A stretch of 64,000 nucleotides of DNA from Bacteroidota bacterium (GCA_018266915.1 JAFDZM010000093.1:1-64000), one strand, 5' to 3'. Numbered from the stretch's first letter, positions 33,513 through 42,980 are shown. Translations and numbers: made by a program. Notes: a model not told the origin generated them from the letters alone.

Positions 33513-34030
33513 CCCTGACTCAGGAGCTTTACCAACTCCGTTATCCTCGCCAAATGATGATCATCATGGTCGGCAACAAATAGAAACAGATCCATTGTAC
33601 GCATAGGCGTTTTCAATCTTGGATGTAAAGCTGACTTAAATATTGTTTCCTCATCCAGGTTTTCAATAAGGGTTATGGTTCGCTCTCTTATCGCCCTGAA
33701 ATCATTTAACAATTTTTCTATTGGCTGCGAATTATGATTGGCTTCGTCTGTTTTGCGGTTTGCGAGGTCAGTTGGGCGCATCTCGATCTCACCATTTTGT
33801 ATATCCTCTAATCGGCCTTGCCAAAGTGGTTCAAGGTCTATTAAATGCCCAACGTTTTCCTTGATCGACCAGGTGCCATCAACTTTAGTTCCCAGAATTT
33901 CAGAAGGGATGGACTTGAATTTTTCTTCCAATCGGGCAGGTGTTCCTTTGAGCCGCTCGATGATTGAAGGAAAAATATTCTGATCCTTGCTGAAATCGAA
34001 GCTTCGTTCAAACCATTTTACTTTTGTCAT
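33509..34030 (-). CDS. DinB superfamily protein
   Basis: 173-residue DinB-like four-helix protein. TWSIKENVGHLIDLEPLWQG carries the first conserved histidine, and LFLFVADHDDHHLARITELV the C-terminal HxxxH-type ligands for the metal. The N-terminus has IIERLKGTPARLEEKFKSIP. Probably a cytosolic metal-dependent enzyme with unknown substrate. It shares only fold-level similarity with the DinB protein at 20665-21195. Confidence 0.85.
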   Translation of the reverse strand: MTKVKWFERSFDFSKDQNIFPSIIERLKGTPARLEEKFKSIPSEILGTKVDGTWSIKENVGHLIDLEPLWQGRLEDIQNGEIEMRPTDLANRKTDEANHNSQPIEKLLNDFRAIRERTITLIENLDEETIFKSALHPRLKTPMRTMDLFLFVADHDDHHLARITELVKLLSQG

Positions 34031-34201
34031 ATTGTGCTATTGGATAACTGAAACTAAGCTATGCAGAGATTTCTAATTGTCTTATAGCAAGTTTGCTTTT
34101 TGACTTACCTGTGTAAATTCTTGTTAACGCTTTTCATTTTGCCGGATATGCACATTTACAATTAAATTGGATAATATTGTAAGATAATCGTTACCGAGCA
34201 G

Positions 34202-35338
34202 ATGAAGACAGCGTTAATTACCGGCATTACAGGACAGGATGGGGCTTATTTAGCTGAGTTCCTGCTGAAAAAAGGTTATATGGTGCATGGCGTTAAAAGA
34301 CGTTCATCATTATTCAATACCGACCGTATTGATCACCTTTACCACGATCCACATGAGCCGAATGTGAAGTTCAAACTGCATTACGGCGATTTAACCGACT
34401 CCACTAACCTGATCCGCCTGGTGCAGGAAGTTCAGCCTGATGAGATATATAACCTTGCCGCACAAAGCCATGTGAAAGTAAGCTTTGATACGCCAGAGTA
34501 TACTGCCAATGCTGATGGTGTTGGTACATTGCGAATTTTAGAAGCGGTTAGATTATTAGGCCTGACTCAAAAGACCCGTATTTATCAAGCTTCTACATCG
34601 GAATTGTATGGCTTGGTACAGGCTGTCCCGCAAAGCGAGACCACGCCTTTTTACCCTCGTTCGCCTTATGCGGTAGCTAAACTATATGGCTACTGGATTA
34701 TTGTGAATTACCGCGAAGCGTATAATATGTACGCCTGCAACGGGATTTTGTTTAATCACGAAAGCCCGATACGCGGCGAAACTTTTGTGACGCGTAAAAT
34801 CACCCGTGCGGCTGCGAAGATTGTATTGGGCCTGCAAAACTGCTTATATATGGGCAATCTGTCAGCTAAACGCGATTGGGGACACGCCAAAGACTACATA
34901 GAAGCCATGTGGCTGATGCTGCAACAAGATAAAGCGGAGGATTTTGTCATAGCAACCGGCGTTACTACAACAGTACGTGATTTTATCCGAATGGCCTTTG
35001 CTGAGCTGGGTATTGAGATAGAATTCAGTGGAAAAGATGAGCACGAAAAAGGCGTAGTGATCGATATAGATGAGCAGCGAATGGAAGAGCTGGGTTTAAA
35101 GACGGATGCTTTGAAATTTGGGCAAACGGTAGTGAAGATCGATCCGAAATATTTCAGACCGACAGAAGTTGACCTGCTCATTGGCGATGCTACCAAAGCA
35201 AAGGAAAAATTAGGTTGGGTACCAAAGTACGACTTGAAGGCATTGGTAGAAGATATGGTACAATCGGACCTGCACCTGGTTAAAAAAGATGATTACCTGA
35301 AAAAGGGTGGCTTTAAAACCCTAAACTATTTTGAATAA
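34202..35338 (+). CDS. gmd: GDP-mannose 4,6-dehydratase
   Basis: Converts GDP-D-mannose to GDP-4-keto-6-deoxymannose, the first step to GDP-fucose, GDP-rhamnose, GDP-perosamine or related sugars. The NADP-binding motif TGITGQDGAYLAEFLL is at residues 7-22. The STSELYG motif holds the catalytic Thr/Ser-Glu, and SPYAVAKLYGYW near 154-165 the Tyr-x3-Lys pair. The substrate region NGILFNHESPIRGETFVTRK is complete. 378 residues is normal. No reductase or aminotransferase (for example GDP-fucose synthase) lies next to it in this window, so the end product cannot be told. Confidence 0.96.
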   Translation: MKTALITGITGQDGAYLAEFLLKKGYMVHGVKRRSSLFNTDRIDHLYHDPHEPNVKFKLHYGDLTDSTNLIRLVQEVQPDEIYNLAAQSHVKVSFDTPEYTANADGVGTLRILEAVRLLGLTQKTRIYQASTSELYGLVQAVPQSETTPFYPRSPYAVAKLYGYWIIVNYREAYNMYACNGILFNHESPIRGETFVTRKITRAAAKIVLGLQNCLYMGNLSAKRDWGHAKDYIEAMWLMLQQDKAEDFVIATGVTTTVRDFIRMAFAELGIEIEFSGKDEHEKGVVIDIDEQRMEELGLKTDALKFGQTVVKIDPKYFRPTEVDLLIGDATKAKEKLGWVPKYDLKALVEDMVQSDLHLVKKDDYLKKGGFKTLNYFE

Positions 35339-35363
35339 ATGCAGTTATGCTTAAATAACTTTG
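35330..35363 (+). promoter_or_regulatory. -33/-7 promoter of the RemB/Wzi-like pair
   Basis: TTTG (35330-35333) and TAACTTTG (35356-35363) are separated by 22 bases, within the 17-23 range known for Bacteroidota promoters. Only seven bases (CACCCCT) lie between the -7 box and the ATG at 35371. It starts near the end of gmd. Confidence 0.6.
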
Positions 35364-35370
35364 CACCCCT

Positions 35371-36936
35371 ATGAAGAAACTCTTTACCTGTATTGTACTG
35401 CTATTATCGGTTTGTGCTGCTAAAGCACAGCTGATGTATCAGCCTTACTCTTATCAATTTTATCAAAAGCTGAATAATTCGGTTTATTCGCCTTCAAATA
35501 ATCTGCATACCTCACTTAAGCCTTATCTGATCGGTGATTCAAGCGCGATACGCCCATTGTATGACTCTTTACTAATGCTGAAGGCCGATAATTCAGGCAA
35601 AAGCTGGTTATATCGCAAATTGTTCCGCCAGCATTTGATTGAAGTAAACAACAAGGAATATACTTTTTTCCTTGATTACTTACCCGACCTGCAAATTGGA
35701 CGCGAGTTTAACGAGCCAAAAACCGTATGGCTAAATACTCGTGGTTATCAATTGGGCGGTACTATAGGTTCAAAATTCTTCTTTTATACCAGTGGTTACG
35801 AGAACCAGGGCAAATTTGCTAATTATGAAACAGATTATATCAACTCAGTTGGTATGATACCGGGTGAGGCCTTTGATAAAAGTTATGGCGCATCAACAAA
35901 AGACTGGTCGAATGTGACCGCTTTAATAGGTTATACGCCAACTAAATCCATATCAATTGAACTGGGTGAAGACAAAACATTTATAGGTGATGGTTATCGT
36001 TCAGTTTTGTTGTCTGACTATGCTGCAGCCTATCCATTGCTGCGATTTAAGGCGGATCTTGGTAAACGCGTACAATACATGGCCATGTGGGCCTATATGG
36101 AAGACCAATATGCTACACAGTTTAACTCTTTCTCGAACAACCGCCGCAAGTGGGGAGCGTTCCATTATATCGATTGGAATATTACCAACCGGGCATCCAT
36201 TGGTTTCTTTAATGCACTGATTGCTGAAGAAGCTAATGATGTCGGCCAATATCACGGATTTGACCCAAATTATGTTAACCCAATATTCTTTGTATCATCG
36301 CTTGGACATTCAAACCCGGCGCCGGATCACACACTATTTGGTTTCAACGGTAAGTATAAAGTGCTGAATAAAACAACCATTTATGGGCAGTTTTTGTATG
36401 ATCAGGATTCATCAGTAGGAGGCAGCAGTAAATATGCCTGGCAAGTAGGATTCAGAGGATCTGATCTGTTCAAGGTTAGTAAGTTGAATTATTTGTTTGA
36501 GTACAATACTTCCAAACCAAACACCTATGCGAGCCAGTATCCTATCGTGAATTATACTCAGCTAAGTGAATCATTAGCTGACCCGCTGGGTTCTGACTAT
36601 AAAGAAGCAGTGGGTATGCTTAATTATTCCATAGGCAAGTTTGATTTGCAGGGACAGCTTAATTACGCCAAATACGCAACAGCAATTGCACAATTAATCG
36701 GAGGTACAGGTACAAATTTATCACCGTTTATCAATTCAACAGGCCAGGCAACTGTCATGAACACCCTCAAATATGCCGAAGGAACGGTGGCCTATGTTTT
36801 AAACCCGAAGTATAATCTGCGGTTAGAAATGGGCGGCCTGGTAAGGCAATCTACCAGCAGCATCTCGGATACCAAAACGGTGATGTTCATCTTCGGGTTG
36901 CGAAGCACTTTCAGAGACTTATATCATGATTTTTAA
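35371..36936 (+). CDS. RemB/Wzi-like outer-membrane barrel, first of a tandem pair
   Basis: 521-residue exported protein with signal peptide KKLFTCIVLLLSVCAAKAQ. The mature protein is beta-strand rich with the motif IELGEDKTFIGDGYRSVLLS, DYAAAYPLLRF, which I associate with the Bacteroidota capsule-assembly Wzi / gliding RemB group. The end MFIFGLRSTFRDLYHDF has the aromatic last residue of an outer-membrane barrel. The assignment is by motif only. It is followed 18 bases later by a paralogue and lies after gmd, which makes a role in binding or export of surface polysaccharide likely. Confidence 0.65.
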   Translation: MKKLFTCIVLLLSVCAAKAQLMYQPYSYQFYQKLNNSVYSPSNNLHTSLKPYLIGDSSAIRPLYDSLLMLKADNSGKSWLYRKLFRQHLIEVNNKEYTFFLDYLPDLQIGREFNEPKTVWLNTRGYQLGGTIGSKFFFYTSGYENQGKFANYETDYINSVGMIPGEAFDKSYGASTKDWSNVTALIGYTPTKSISIELGEDKTFIGDGYRSVLLSDYAAAYPLLRFKADLGKRVQYMAMWAYMEDQYATQFNSFSNNRRKWGAFHYIDWNITNRASIGFFNALIAEEANDVGQYHGFDPNYVNPIFFVSSLGHSNPAPDHTLFGFNGKYKVLNKTTIYGQFLYDQDSSVGGSSKYAWQVGFRGSDLFKVSKLNYLFEYNTSKPNTYASQYPIVNYTQLSESLADPLGSDYKEAVGMLNYSIGKFDLQGQLNYAKYATAIAQLIGGTGTNLSPFINSTGQATVMNTLKYAEGTVAYVLNPKYNLRLEMGGLVRQSTSSISDTKTVMFIFGLRSTFRDLYHDF

Positions 36937-36954
36937 TTTATCAACCCCGGCATC

Positions 36955-38580
36955 ATGAAACCTATTTACTCAATATATAAAATTGTCTTTGTTGCAGTGT
37001 TAAGCCTGATTGTTGCTGATTCGGCATTTGCGCAATCACAATATCAGCCTTATTCGTACGATTTTTACCAAAAGCTGAACTCAGACTTGTACTCAACAAA
37101 AACCCGTGAGCATACTGCTGTTAAACCATTGATTATTGACTCTGCACTGAGATCGCATTATGATTCCTTAATGAATTATGGCGCCGATGGCAAGCAGCAT
37201 AGCTGGTTGTATAATAAGATATTCAATGAACACCTGATCGATTATAAGGGTTCCAACTCTACATTTTATGGGGATATATTACCGGACGTTGGCGTAGGTC
37301 GGGATTTTTCAGGTAAATTGAATACTTACACCAGTGCTGTCGGTCTGCAATTAGGAGGTTCAATCAGCGATAAATTCCAGTATAATGTAGCAGGCTATCT
37401 GAATAATGCAGTTGTGCCGGAATATTTGTCTACTTATATTCAGCAGGTAGGCATAGTTCCAGGTCAGGCTTATGCCAAAACTTACGGTGATAACGGCTAC
37501 TCCTGGTCGTATATCACTGCCGTAGTTTCTTATACACCTATAAAATATTTGAATATTTCAGCAGGACGCGATAAGACTTTTATTGGCGATGGTTACCGCT
37601 CGATGCTATTGTCTGACTATGCATCGCCTTATCCATTTTTGAAACTGACAGGCACCTTAGGCAATGTACGGTATATGGTGATGTGGACGGATATGAACGA
37701 CCCTGCTTACACTTCACAATACGGCGCAGACAGGCATAAGTTCGGCGTATTTCATTACCTGGATTGGAACGTGAATAACAGGTTCTCAGTTGGTTTTTTT
37801 GAGAATATAATGGGTTTTTTCACTGATGATAATGGCGCAAAACGCCCTTTTGATTTCAACTATATCAATCCGATAATCTTCCTGAAACCGGTTAATAACT
37901 CCAGCGACGACCCGGATAAATCCCTACTTGGTTTAACAGCAAAATATAAACTGACAGATGGTATTACCGCTTATGGTCAGTTTGCTTTAAATGAGTTTGT
38001 ATCGAAAGACTTTTTCTCAAGCGATGGTGCATCAGTCAATAAATATGGCTGGCAACTAGGTATCCGCGGAGCAAACCTATTTGGCGTTAAAAATCTGAAC
38101 TACTTGTTAGAAAGCAATAACGCCAAGCCTTATACCTATTCGGCCAGATCGTCTATAGAGAATTACTCTGAAAACAGCGAACCTTTAGCGCATCCATGGG
38201 GGGCAAATTTTAGAGAGATAGTTGGTTTATTGAACTATTCCTACAAACGTTTTGATTTCTCAGGTGAGTTTGATTACGGACACTATGGATTAGATACCGC
38301 AGGAATGAATTTCGGTAAAGATATCTTTCAATTGTATACGTCTCCGGCAAGATTCTTTGGAAATTACACTGGCCAAGGCTTAACCACCAATATGTATTAC
38401 CTGCAAGGGAAAGTGGCTTATTTGCTTAATCCAAAATATAACCTGAGGATTGAATTAGGTGGAATATTCAGGCAAGAGCAGAATAGCGAGTTTAAAGACA
38501 AAACCACGATGATCACCATCGGTTTAAGAAGCTCGTTCAGGCAAATTTATAATGACCTGGCAAGCTATCGAACGCATTGA
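36955..38580 (+). CDS. RemB/Wzi-like outer-membrane barrel, second of a tandem pair
   Basis: 541-residue paralogue of the preceding protein. Both share the start [MQ]YQPYSY[DQ]FYQKLN, the core R/E-DKTFIGDGYRS[MV]LLSDYA followed by [AS]YP, and the barrel end (here IGLRSSFRQIYNDL followed by ASYRTH). The signal peptide ends SAFAQ. The pair probably arose by tandem duplication and has since diverged considerably. The last six residues (ASYRTH) run past the usual aromatic end. The stop TGA directly abuts a word-repeat element. Confidence 0.65.
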   Translation: MKPIYSIYKIVFVAVLSLIVADSAFAQSQYQPYSYDFYQKLNSDLYSTKTREHTAVKPLIIDSALRSHYDSLMNYGADGKQHSWLYNKIFNEHLIDYKGSNSTFYGDILPDVGVGRDFSGKLNTYTSAVGLQLGGSISDKFQYNVAGYLNNAVVPEYLSTYIQQVGIVPGQAYAKTYGDNGYSWSYITAVVSYTPIKYLNISAGRDKTFIGDGYRSMLLSDYASPYPFLKLTGTLGNVRYMVMWTDMNDPAYTSQYGADRHKFGVFHYLDWNVNNRFSVGFFENIMGFFTDDNGAKRPFDFNYINPIIFLKPVNNSSDDPDKSLLGLTAKYKLTDGITAYGQFALNEFVSKDFFSSDGASVNKYGWQLGIRGANLFGVKNLNYLLESNNAKPYTYSARSSIENYSENSEPLAHPWGANFREIVGLLNYSYKRFDFSGEFDYGHYGLDTAGMNFGKDIFQLYTSPARFFGNYTGQGLTTNMYYLQGKVAYLLNPKYNLRIELGGIFRQEQNSEFKDKTTMITIGLRSSFRQIYNDLASYRTH

Positions 38581-38689
38581 CCGGATGTGCAGATGTGCGA
38601 ATATGCAAGTGTGCGGATGATTTTTCTATGGATTAATTTGCAGATTTACTCATTTGCATATCTGCACATCTACTCATCTGCACATTAGG
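38581..38689. repeat. Word-repeat inverted element, TGTGCAGATG family, copy 2
   Basis: It fills the whole gap between two convergent genes. The left arm (38583-38620) is ggatgtgcagatgtgcgaat, atgcaagtgtgcggatga; the right arm (38638-38689) holds gcagatttactcatttgcat and atctgcacatctactcatc, ending CATCTGCACATTAG. The final TTA is the TAA stop of dxs. Copy 1 at 16445-16590 has the same end over the uvrB stop. Confidence 0.85.
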
Positions 38690-40619
38690 ACGCTATCGTA
38701 TGGGCATTGCGTTTAATCCCCATCTTTTTCACCTGTTCGGCGATTGCATTAGCATCATAACCGCATTCGGCCCAAAGCTCAGGTTGTTCGCCGTGTTCGA
38801 TGAATTCATCAGGGATACCTAAGCGTACTACTTCGGCTGAGTAGTTGTTATCGGCCATGAATTCCAATATAGCGCTTCCCATGCCACCTTCAATACAACC
38901 ATCTTCAACAGTAATTACCTTGCTGAATTTCTGGAATACTTCGTGCAGCAGGTTTTCGTCGAGCGGTTTCACAAAGCGGATATCGTAGTGAGCCGGATAA
39001 AATCCTTCGCTGTTTAACTCGGCAGAAGCTTTTACTACTTCATTGCCTATAGCGCCAATAGATAAAATGGCTACATCTTCGCCATCGCTGATCTTGCGGC
39101 CTTTACCTACAGGAATAGCTTTTAACGGTCGCTGCCAATCGGGCATAACGCCGTTGCCACGCGGATAACGAATTACGAATGGCCCCATATCATCCTGTTG
39201 CGCGGTATACATCAGGTTGCGCAACTCTTCCTCGTTCATCGGTGATGATACGATCATATTAGGAATACAGCGCATATAAGCCAAATCATAAGCGCCATGA
39301 TGGGTTGGCCCGTCAGCACCAACAAGGCCGGCTCTGTCGAGACAGAATACCACATTCAGTTTCTGTATGGCTACATCATGTATTACCTGGTCATACGCCC
39401 TTTGCATAAAGCTGGAATAGATATTACAGAAAGGAACCAGTCCCTGTGTAGCCAGTCCTGCTGAGAAAGTAACCGCATGTTGCTCGGCAATACCTACATC
39501 AAAGGCACGGTCGGGCATAGCCTTCATCATCAGGTTTAATGAACAACCTGAAGGCATGGCCGGCGTAATACCCATAATTTTAGGGTTCTGTTCAGCAAGC
39601 TCGATGATAGTATGTCCAAATACATCCTGATATTTTGGCGGTTGGGGTTTTTCGGATTTCGATTTCTTGATTTCTCCGGTTATCTTATCAAACAGGCCGG
39701 GAGCATGCCACTTGGTCTGGTCTTTTTCGGCTAAAGCATAGCCTTTGCCTTTTACTGTAACGCAATGCAGCAGTTTTGGTCCGGGAATATCGCGCAGGTC
39801 GCGCAATACCTTAACAAGGTGTTTAACATCATGCCCGTCAATCGGCCCGAAATATCGGAACTGCAATGCTTCGAAGAAGTTGCTTTTCTTTAATAATGTC
39901 CCCTTAATGCTTTTTTCGATCTTCTTCGCGATCTTGAAAGCATCAGGCCCCATTGACGATATCTTCGTCAGCACAGTTGCTATATCATCCCTGAAACGGT
40001 TGTATGGTTTCGAGGTGGTAATGTCAGTCAGGTATTGTTTCAGGCCACCCACGTTTGGGTCGATCGACATGTTATTGTCGTTCAATATCACCAGAATATT
40101 GGAGTTTTCGATACCTGCATGATTCAGCGCTTCAAAAGCCAGGCCGGCAGTCATCGCACCATCGCCTATTACTGCCACATGCTGGCGGTCTGTTTCGCCT
40201 TTATATCTTGAGGCTACTGCCATACCCAATGCTGCCGAAACGGAAGTAGAGGAATGGCCTACGCCAAAAGTGTCGTATTCGCTTTCGGCACGTTTGGGGA
40301 AACCGCTGATGCCTTTGTAAACGCGGTTCGTGTGAAAATTATCGCGTCGACCGGTTAAAATCTTATGCCCGTAAGCCTGGTGGCCTACATCCCACACCAA
40401 TTGGTCGTATGGGGTATTCAAAATGTAATGCAAAGCCACCGTCAATTCCACCACACCTAAACTTGCAGCAAAATGACCACCATTTACCGATACTACATCA
40501 ATAATATACTGACGTAGTTCCTGGCAAACCTGTTCAAGTTGATCTTCAGTAAGTTGTTTTAAATCAGATGGATAGTTGATCTTTTGTAGTAAATCACCGG
40601 GCGTAACCTGCATTGACAT
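38685..40619 (-). CDS. dxs: 1-deoxy-D-xylulose-5-phosphate synthase
   Basis: First enzyme of the MEP isoprenoid pathway, joining pyruvate and glyceraldehyde 3-phosphate. The thiamine diphosphate motif VIGDGAMTAGLAFEALNHAG, the SVSAALGMAVASRYKGE region, VGIAEQHAVTFSAGLATQGL (with the catalytic Glu) and DRAGLVGADGPTHHGAYDLA are all present. 644 residues is the normal length. The TAA is supplied by a dispersed repeat. The gene stands alone on the minus strand. Confidence 0.97.
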   Translation of the reverse strand: MSMQVTPGDLLQKINYPSDLKQLTEDQLEQVCQELRQYIIDVVSVNGGHFAASLGVVELTVALHYILNTPYDQLVWDVGHQAYGHKILTGRRDNFHTNRVYKGISGFPKRAESEYDTFGVGHSSTSVSAALGMAVASRYKGETDRQHVAVIGDGAMTAGLAFEALNHAGIENSNILVILNDNNMSIDPNVGGLKQYLTDITTSKPYNRFRDDIATVLTKISSMGPDAFKIAKKIEKSIKGTLLKKSNFFEALQFRYFGPIDGHDVKHLVKVLRDLRDIPGPKLLHCVTVKGKGYALAEKDQTKWHAPGLFDKITGEIKKSKSEKPQPPKYQDVFGHTIIELAEQNPKIMGITPAMPSGCSLNLMMKAMPDRAFDVGIAEQHAVTFSAGLATQGLVPFCNIYSSFMQRAYDQVIHDVAIQKLNVVFCLDRAGLVGADGPTHHGAYDLAYMRCIPNMIVSSPMNEEELRNLMYTAQQDDMGPFVIRYPRGNGVMPDWQRPLKAIPVGKGRKISDGEDVAILSIGAIGNEVVKASAELNSEGFYPAHYDIRFVKPLDENLLHEVFQKFSKVITVEDGCIEGGMGSAILEFMADNNYSAEVVRLGIPDEFIEHGEQPELWAECGYDANAIAEQVKKMGIKRNAHTIAS

Positions 40620-40796
40620 CCTTATAGAAAATTTAACTTACAAAGTAAGGCAATTAATTTTTAAAATACGTGAAAACATAATAATTCGATTCCCAAAATG
40701 TTAGCAAAGTAGAACAAGTTGATAATTAATGGATAATTAGGTCTTTGACTTTTACAACCTTTGCAACATAGAATAGTTTAGACTGAAAGTCTTTTT

Positions 40797-41534
40797 ATGA
40801 CCGATAATAGTTTCGAAATAAAGTTAGCGCAATTTGAAGGCCCGTTTGACCTGCTCCTCTTTTTCATTGAAAGGGATGAGTTGGACATTCACGATATCCC
40901 TATTGCGAAAATCACTGACGATTTCCTGAACTATATCCACCAAATGAACAGCCTGAACATGGAGCTGGCCAGTGAGTTTATTTTCGTAGCCGCTACACTG
41001 ATGCGGATCAAGGCGAAAATGCTGTTGCCCCGTTACGCTGCCGAAGAAGATGGTGAGCTTGATCCTAAAGCAGAATTGGTACGCAAGCTGATCGAATACA
41101 AAAAATTCAAGCTGATTTGCGAAGAGCTGCGCCCGATGGAGGAGGAACGCCTAAAGCAGGAGAAGCGTGGGAATATCACTTTCGACCTCCAACAGGTTGA
41201 AAAAACTGCAGTTCCGGGCGAAGAATTATCAGAACTGACTTTGTATAAACTAATGATGGTGTATGACAGGGTGACCAAACGCTTTGCCAACCGTACCGAA
41301 GAAGTAAAACACACCGTAGTTCAGTATCCATATACTATTGAAAAGCAGAAAAAAGCCATTAATGAACTATTGATGATCAACAGTAAAATGGACTTTAAGG
41401 CCCTTGCCGGACACTCGGAAAACAAGGTACACTTCGTATACAACTTCCTTGCAGTGCTCGAAATGTTGCAGCAGGAACTGATCAACATCCAGATCGGTTT
41501 AGGATACAATAATTTTTGGATATCTGTGAGATAG
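40797..41534 (+). CDS. scpA: Segregation and condensation protein A
   Basis: Kleisin subunit of the SMC-ScpAB condensin. The N-terminal SMC-binding helix bundle begins FEIKLAQFEGPFDLLLFFIE RDELDIHDIPI in family style, with ASEFIFVAATLMRIKAKMLL, and the C-terminal winged helix is FLAVLEMLQQELINIQIG. 245 residues is normal. An imperfect -7 box AACCTTTG lies at 40756-40763. The TAG stop is part of the word repeat that follows. Confidence 0.92.
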   Translation: MTDNSFEIKLAQFEGPFDLLLFFIERDELDIHDIPIAKITDDFLNYIHQMNSLNMELASEFIFVAATLMRIKAKMLLPRYAAEEDGELDPKAELVRKLIEYKKFKLICEELRPMEEERLKQEKRGNITFDLQQVEKTAVPGEELSELTLYKLMMVYDRVTKRFANRTEEVKHTVVQYPYTIEKQKKAINELLMINSKMDFKALAGHSENKVHFVYNFLAVLEMLQQELINIQIGLGYNNFWISVR

Positions 41535-41659
41535 ATATGAGATGTGAGATTTGAGAAGTGAGATAAAGCCTATCAATTCCCGATCTCTGGTTAACTGATT
41601 ACTGGTTAACCGATCACCACCCGAAAATCTCAAATCTCCCATCTCAAATCTCACATCTA
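41530..41659. repeat. Nested word-repeat element, GAGATTTGAGA family with GGTTAACTGATTA core
   Basis: The outer left arm (41530-41565) repeats GAGATATGAGATGTGAGATT-like words and includes the scpA TAG. The outer right arm (41624-41659) has the complement words AAATCTCAAATCTCCCATCTC, AAATCTCACATCTA. Between them (41580-41618) lies a word block CGATCTCTGGTTAACTGATT, ACTGGTTAACCGATCACC that belongs to the family also seen at 32857 and 46119. So one family is nested within another. Confidence 0.8.
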
Positions 41660-41691
41660 AATGCTAATTTAGCGCCGTTTTTAAGCAGAAC

Positions 41692-42966
41692 ATGAAAAGA
41701 GACAAATTGATATTTAAGCTGTTGGAAGAAGAGCAGCAACGCCAGGAAGAAGGAATTGAACTTATCGCATCCGAAAACTTTGTAAGCCGCCAGGTAATGG
41801 AAGCTGCAGGCTCAGTAGCTACCAACAAATATGCCGAAGGCTTGCCCGGTAAACGCTACTATGGCGGTTGCCAGGTAGTTGACGAGATTGAGACCATCGC
41901 TATTGAAAGAGCTAAAAAGCTGTTCAATGCAGAGTGGGTAAATGTTCAGCCACATTCAGGCGCTCAGGCTAATGCCGCTGTTTTACTGGCATGCCTGCAG
42001 CCTGGCGATAAAATATTGGGTTTCGATCTTTCTCATGGCGGTCACTTAACACATGGTTCGCCAGTAAACTTCTCGGGTAAATTGTATGAGCCTCATTTTT
42101 ATGGGGTTAAAAAAGAAACCGGCCGTATCGACTACGATCAGCTTAAAAAAGTGGCCCTTGCCGAAAAACCAAAACTGATCATCTGCGGAGCATCTGCTTA
42201 CTCACGCGACTGGGATTATGAGTTCATCCGCAAAGTGGCTGACGAAGTTGGCGCTTTAGTGTTGGCTGATATTTCGCACCCTGCAGGTTTGATAGCAAGA
42301 GGCTTGTTGACCGATCCTCTTCCATATTGCCATATAGTGAGCACTACTACGCATAAAACCCTTCGCGGCCCGCGCGGAGGTATGATCATGATGGGTAAGG
42401 ATTTTCCTAACCCCTGGGGCTTAAAAACACCAAAAGGCGAGATCAAAATGATGTCGGCTATATTGGATATGGCAGTGTTCCCTGGCACACAAGGCGGTCC
42501 ATTAGAGCATATCATAGCTGCCAAAGCTGTTGCTTTTGAAGAAGCACTGAGCGAAGAGTACATGAAGTATGTTGTTCAGGTGAAAAAGAATGCTGATGCT
42601 ATGGCCCGCGCCCTGGTTTCAAAAGGTTATGAGATCATTTCAGGAGGTACTGACAATCATTTAATCCTGATTGACCTGCGCAATAAAAATATCACCGGTA
42701 AAGCGGCAGAAAACGCCCTTGTAACTGCTGATATTACGGTAAATAAAAATATGGTGCCGTTTGATGACAAGTCGCCGTTTGTTACATCGGGTATTCGCGT
42801 AGGTACCGCAGCTGTGACTACACGAGGCTTAAAAGAGAAGCAAATGGAGTACATTGTAGAGCTTATCGATGCTGTAATTATTGATCCGGACAACGAACCT
42901 TCTTTGAAAAAAATACGTAAAAAGGTCCATCGGTTAATGGAAGATTTTCCATTATACCGTGATTAG
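41692..42966 (+). CDS. glyA: Serine hydroxymethyltransferase
   Basis: PLP enzyme interconverting serine and glycine with tetrahydrofolate. ELIASENFVSRQVMEAAGS, YAEGLPGKRYYGGCQVVDEI, NVQPHSGAQANAAVL and DISHPAGL precede the PLP-lysine motif STTTHKTLRGPRGGMIMM near residue 222. 424 residues is normal. A weak -7 box TAATTTAG (41665-41672) follows the upstream repeat. The hybrid kinase gene begins 14 bases later. Confidence 0.98.
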   Translation: MKRDKLIFKLLEEEQQRQEEGIELIASENFVSRQVMEAAGSVATNKYAEGLPGKRYYGGCQVVDEIETIAIERAKKLFNAEWVNVQPHSGAQANAAVLLACLQPGDKILGFDLSHGGHLTHGSPVNFSGKLYEPHFYGVKKETGRIDYDQLKKVALAEKPKLIICGASAYSRDWDYEFIRKVADEVGALVLADISHPAGLIARGLLTDPLPYCHIVSTTTHKTLRGPRGGMIMMGKDFPNPWGLKTPKGEIKMMSAILDMAVFPGTQGGPLEHIIAAKAVAFEEALSEEYMKYVVQVKKNADAMARALVSKGYEIISGGTDNHLILIDLRNKNITGKAAENALVTADITVNKNMVPFDDKSPFVTSGIRVGTAAVTTRGLKEKQMEYIVELIDAVIIDPDNEPSLKKIRKKVHRLMEDFPLYRD

Positions 42967-42980
42967 GGATCTGATTACGA

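Noticed and set aside
41530..41659. CRISPR-like array, because of the regularly repeated words
   Set aside because: The words are contiguous, only 7-12 bases long, and there are no unique spacers; the two halves are inverted rather than direct. No cas genes occur in the window.
41660..41691. Riboswitch before glyA
   Set aside because: The space is only about 30 bases after the repeat and shows no conserved glycine or tetrahydrofolate riboswitch elements.
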